IMG/VR virus record: IMGVR_UViG_3300027898_000025
Coordinates: 1 to 34,917 of that record
Length of the DNA stretch: 34,917 bases
Reading direction: 5' to 3' (one strand)
From: a virus
Every line of letters begins with the position of its first letter. Position 1 is the stretch's first letter. The position numbers were made by a program, and so were the translations under genes. Below, one piece after another: positions 33,464 through 34,917 of this stretch. Below the pieces are notes generated by a model. The model made no database searches, was not told where the DNA came from, and worked only from the letters and a program-made list of their open reading frames with translations.

Positions 33464-33701
33464 AGTGGATCGCAATGGTGGCGATCCCATAACTTTCGTG
33501 CGGGCGATCTTTTTGGTCATCCTGACCGCGATTTTTACCCTATCAGGCTGGTCGCTATGGAAGATCAACGAACTGGACGAAGAGATCCATAATAGCTCGG
33601 CGCTCCTTGTGATCCTAGAAAACGAGGTCGTCGAGCTTCATAAGGACGTTCGGAATCTTGAAATCTACACTTATCCGTCACAGAAAATCCCGCCGCAATA
33701 A
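33453..33701 (+). CDS. Second small membrane/coiled-coil protein (82 aa)
   Basis: ATG 33453 (or GTG 33465) overlaps the previous gene by 11 bases or follows it by one. A membrane span at about residues 15-34 (FVRAIFLVILTAIFTLSGWS) is followed by an acidic coiled coil (KINELDEEIHNSSALLVILE NEVVELHKDV region). With the preceding gene it forms a pair of similar design, as holin/spanin pairs often do. No lipobox cysteine is visible, so an outer-membrane spanin is not identified. It is the last plus-strand gene of the long run. Confidence 0.5.
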   Translation: MGGEVDRNGGDPITFVRAIFLVILTAIFTLSGWSLWKINELDEEIHNSSALLVILENEVVELHKDVRNLEIYTYPSQKIPPQ

Positions 33702-33722
33702 ATACGATTTCACGGTAGTGTC

Positions 33723-33854
33723 TCAGTCTGAAATCGGGGCACCCGACTGACGCGGGCGATAGGGGCCGCGCTTTTTCGCTGGAGCCTCTGCTGCCTCAAC
33801 CAGCGCAACGATATCATCAACAGACCATAACCGATCCGAGACGCCAGCTTCCAT
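33723..33854 (-). CDS. Small conserved protein (43 aa), minus strand
   Basis: From an ATG at 33854 the minus strand reads MEAGVSDRLWSVDDIVALVE, then AAEAPAKKRGPYRPRQSGAPISD and TGA. The LWSVDDIVAL-E---KKRGPYRPR pattern is one I associate with small conserved alphaproteobacterial proteins of unknown role, some near mobile elements. AGGGGG lies about 7 bases before the ATG. It converges with the plus-strand run, its stop being 21 bases from the last plus-strand stop. The 30-bp palindrome lies 20 bases upstream of its start and could be its operator or leader. Confidence 0.6.
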   Translation of the reverse strand: MEAGVSDRLWSVDDIVALVEAAEAPAKKRGPYRPRQSGAPISD

Positions 33855-33874
33855 CGCCGGGCCCCCTAAGAGAT

Positions 33875-33904
33875 GAGGGCGGCATCCAATTGGATGCCGC
33901 CCTC
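33875..33904. repeat. 30-bp perfect palindrome
   Basis: Left arm GAGGGCGGCATCCAA (33875-33889) is followed directly by its exact reverse complement (33890-33904), centred on CAATTG. As RNA it gives a 13-bp stem with an AATT loop. No T run follows on either strand, so an intrinsic terminator is possible but not typical. A second palindrome of like length and centre lies 222 bp downstream. Confidence 0.75.
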
Positions 33905-33956
33905 GAAAGGTCTCAACAGATGGGACGCGGAATTCCGGCTATCGGGCCGGCGGTTT

Positions 33957-34043
33957 GGAGGGGTGGCCGAGTGGCTTAAGGCACCGCACTTGGAATGCGA
34001 TGCACGGTGCTGAGACACCGTGCCGTGGGTTCGCCCTCCGCCA
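33957..34043 (+). tRNA. tRNA-Ser-like gene with a deleted T-arm (probably non-functional)
   Basis: Acceptor GGAGGG pairs with CCCTCC followed by G and an encoded CCA at 34041-34043. The D-arm GCCGAGTGGCTTAAGGC and a long variable arm (GCACGGTG and CACCGTGC around CTGAGA) are class II, serine-type features. The anticodon stem CGCA/TGCG encloses CTTGGAA. The best-paired fold puts TGG in the anticodon position, while shifting the loop one base would give the serine anticodon GGA. After GTGGGTTCG the T-loop remainder and 3' T-stem (about 8 bases) are absent. It may be a decayed phage tRNA or the remnant of an attachment site. Confidence 0.6.
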
Positions 34044-34063
34044 AACGCTATGGAGCGTCTGAC

Positions 34064-34231
34064 ATGGATAGTCTATGGCAATATGCCGAGTTCGTCAAGG
34101 GCCAGATGGAATTCCATCTGGCCCTCGACGAGAAGATGGAGAATTTGGGTGCGCTTGGCGCGTGCGAGCTTTTTCATGGCGCGAATGTAGCGTCATATCC
34201 ATGTCCGCTCAAGCATGATCATGCAGTCTGA
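34064..34231 (+). CDS. Small hypothetical protein (55 aa)
   Basis: GGAG sits 8 bases before the ATG at 34064, and the product reads MDSLWQYAEFVKGQMEFHLA, then LDEKMENLGALGACELFHGA. It is acidic and helical, with two cysteines and several histidines near the end. The whole 28-bp palindrome lies inside the frame (coding about VKGQMEFHLAL), so the sequence carries both a readable frame and a strong secondary structure. The stop codon lies within another dyad at 34228-34245. Function unknown. Confidence 0.45.
   Translation: MDSLWQYAEFVKGQMEFHLALDEKMENLGALGACELFHGANVASYPCPLKHDHAV
34098..34125. repeat. 28-bp perfect palindrome
   Basis: AGGGCCAGATGGAA (34098-34111) is followed by its exact reverse complement (34112-34125), centred on GAATTC. 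It lies within the small gene at 34064-34231. Together with the one at 33875-33904 it brackets the tRNA-Ser-like sequence. Confidence 0.75.
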
Positions 34232-34245
34232 ACATAATTGTTCAG
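34213..34245. promoter_or_regulatory. Pair of small dyads around a stop codon
   Basis: GCATGATCATGC (34213-34224) is a perfect 12-bp palindrome. CTGAACA and TGTTCAG (34228-34245) form a 7-bp inverted repeat spaced by TAAT. The second has the GAAC-N6-GTTC shape of a repressor operator, but its spacing does not match the LexA boxes I know. It overlaps the stop of the 55-residue gene. Operator or weak terminator are both possible. Confidence 0.35.
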
Positions 34246-34305
34246 CGGCATGCTTCGCGGCGCTAAAATACAGCGTGTGCTGGGCATGCTTGGCGCACAG
34301 AAGGG

Positions 34306-34381
34306 GTGACCGACCAGCTGGGGACTGGCGCATCCAGCTTACAAGGCAGGCGCTCTTAACCCATGTGAGAGCTACGGCCAC
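34306..34381 (-). tRNA. tRNA-Thr(TGT)-like gene with unusual T-loop
   Basis: The minus strand folds into a complete 76-base cloverleaf: acceptor GTGGCCG/CGGTCAC (one G-U pair), TA, D-stem GCTC/GAGC with a 13-base loop and anticodon stem CCTGC/GCTGG with one T-T mismatch. The anticodon loop is CTTGTAA (anticodon TGT), the variable loop ATGC, and the T-stem GCCAG/CTGGT closes the arm. The T-loop is TCCCCAG instead of the near-universal TTCRANY, and no CCA is encoded. So the fold is seen, but function is doubtful. It may be a divergent phage tRNA, a decayed copy, or a tRNA mimic. Confidence 0.5.
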
Positions 34382-34407
34382 CGCAGAGGGTATAGGCTTC
34401 GGCCTTT

Positions 34408-34445
34408 GGCGTCCGGCTTGGTGCTGACACACCTTACCGGACGCC
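34408..34445. repeat. Two-part hairpin GGCGTCCGG ... CCGGACGCC
   Basis: Outer stem GGCGTCCGG/CCGGACGCC (9 bp, perfect) and inner stem GGTG/CACC around CTGACA, separated by symmetric 3-base bulges (CTT and TTA). The inner part GGTGCTGACACACC differs by one base from GGTGCTGAGACACC in the variable arm of the tRNA-Ser-like sequence. Confidence 0.55.
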
Positions 34446-34446
34446 C

Positions 34447-34471
34447 CCGCCCGCTTTTCCCGTCCGGGCGG
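34447..34471. repeat. Hairpin CCGCCCG ... CGGGCGG
   Basis: A 7-bp perfect stem with an 11-base loop (CTTTTCCCGTC), followed on the plus strand by TTTA. It could act as a weak terminator. It starts two bases after the two-part hairpin. Confidence 0.45.
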
Positions 34472-34523
34472 TTTAGGCAACGGTTACGTCATCTTGTGGT
34501 TCGCCACATGCTGGCGGCTCCTT

Positions 34524-34808
34524 TCATTCTGCTGCGAGGTCAAGATGCCCGGACGCGTCACCGTCCGGGTTCTCGCCGCCTGCTGACGGCATAGCCGCCC
34601 CACGCGGGAGATATCGACCGCGAGAGGCGCGAACTGCCTCCCCGGAAATCGTCAGGGTCTTTAGCGCAGCACGGACTTGTCGCTCGTCGGGGCCGCTACC
34701 GTGACGCGCAAAATGCTCAGCGATCTGCCGCGGACCAACGCCGTCCGGCGATTCGGTCGCAAGCTGAGCCAGCGCCTGCCTAACCGGTGCGCTTACCGAT
34801 CCGTAGCT
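34524..34808 (-). CDS. Winged-helix-like regulator without a normal start codon (up to 94 aa)
   Basis: The minus strand is open from a TAA at 34809-34811 to TGA at 34524-34526. It reads SAPVRQALAQLATESPDGVG, PRQIAEHFARHGSGPDERQV, then RAALKTLTISGEAVRASRGRYLPRG. This is the winged-helix pattern: IA helix, recognition helix with RQVRAALKTL, wing with GEAVR--RGRY. No ATG, GTG or TTG occurs before the domain; CTG at 34770-34772 is the only near-start codon. A frameshift from the gene cut at the right edge, whose frame stops just upstream, would explain it. It contains an 8-bp hairpin, CCCGGACG/CGTCCGGG, at 34548-34569. Confidence 0.5.
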   Translation of the reverse strand, partial: SYGSVSAPVRQALAQLATESPDGVGPRQIAEHFARHGSGPDERQVRAALKTLTISGEAVRASRGRYLPRGAAMPSAGGENPDGDASGHLDLAAE

Positions 34809-34824
34809 TTATGACCGAAGCAAA

Positions 34825-34917
34825 TTATGGAAGATGACCCCAGCGTTTTTTCGCGGCGAGTTTGGCTATTTCCCGCCGTTTCTCGGGAGTCAGGCGTTCG
34901 GCGCGCACTCGTCCGCC
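34825..34917 (-). CDS. C-terminal part of a conserved small protein, cut by the window edge
   Basis: The minus strand from the right edge reads GGRVRAERLTPEKRREIAKL then AAKKRWGHLP and TAA. The RAE-LTPEKRREIAK-AA-KRWG motif is very common in small bacterial and phage proteins, often as an N-terminal or whole-protein motif. Its start lies outside the window. The winged-helix frame begins 16 bases after its stop in another frame, so the two may be one gene broken by a frameshift. Confidence 0.6.
   Translation of the reverse strand, partial: GGRVRAERLTPEKRREIAKLAAKKRWGHLP

Larger units (their letters stand above)
34382..34523. other. Non-coding, structure-rich stretch
   Basis: No convincing gene. 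It contains a TTCG-capped hairpin (AGGC-TTCG-GCCT, about 34393-34404) and two larger hairpins listed separately. It also has TGTGG-TTCG-CCACA near 34494-34507. On the minus strand AAAGGAG followed 8 bases later by ATG opens only six codons (MWRTTR), then TGA. The density of stems suggests a structured RNA or regulatory region linked with the tRNA-like gene. Confidence 0.4.

Noticed and set aside
34193-34480. 95-codon minus-strand frame over the tRNA-Thr-like element
   Set aside because: It runs through the cloverleaf and hairpins and has no protein-like pattern.
1-34917. CRISPR array, insertion sequence, integrase or terminase
   Set aside because: I saw no regularly spaced repeats, no transposase or integrase motifs, and no Walker-type packaging ATPase in any frame.

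Overview
The window looks like the late (structural) half of the genome of a tailed bacteriophage or prophage of the short-tailed type, with a GC-rich proteobacterial host, probably an alphaproteobacterium. The evidence is one long co-directional plus-strand run of genes (1 to about 33.7 kb), mostly joined by ATGA or TGATG stop/start overlaps. Recognisable members are a lysozyme-domain virion protein, an ejection-type internal protein, a portal, a scaffold-like protein, a Mu gpT-like major capsid protein and tail adaptor and tailspike proteins. No replication, integrase or terminase gene lies in the window. The first gene is cut by the left edge and a minus-strand gene is cut by the right edge.

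Layout. 1-4504: virion lysozyme and a second internal virion protein. 4592-5790: a cassette of five small genes, one ParB-like, with a possible antisense membrane-protein gene at its left edge. 5797-11984: portal, a basic proline/glycine-rich protein, small genes, a GroES-like protein, scaffold-like protein, a conserved tryptophan-rich protein, a 26-residue membrane peptide and a small acidic protein. 11932-12301: a minus-strand island that reads as one frameshifted helix-turn-helix gene. 12461-17730: capsid accessory protein, major capsid protein, two beta-rich structural proteins, a histidine-rich paralogue of the protein after the portal, a frameshifted conserved small gene and the tail adaptor. 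17735-33182: a zinc-ribbon protein followed by a 15 kb set of nine fibre/spike-type proteins. 33182-33701: two small membrane/coiled-coil proteins, likely lysis candidates. 33702-34917: an RNA- and palindrome-rich region with two tRNA-like sequences, two perfect palindromes of 30 and 28 bp, small genes and the remains of a minus-strand regulator.

The most unusual feature is the fibre region. Eight of its nine proteins begin with a classical Sec-type signal peptide, and several are rich in cysteine in even numbers, while the capsid protein has none. Three share a short conserved sequence directly after the predicted cleavage site (ARFLPGGGSA or a variant), and two small ones are clear paralogues with the same four cysteines. 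Carbohydrate-active folds recur: pectate-lyase-type beta-helix, LamG/ConA-like and arabinofuranosidase-like domains. One protein instead ends in a hydrophobic segment plus basic cluster. Phage virions assemble in the cytoplasm, so a set of fibre-like proteins apparently addressed for export is unexpected. It could be an exported, disulfide-bonded surface system carried by the phage, or a new way of anchoring tail fibres.

All functional calls come from reading the translations by eye; no database search was possible. Calls for capsid, portal, lysozyme, tailspike and tRNA-like elements are the firmest; many small genes remain unknown.
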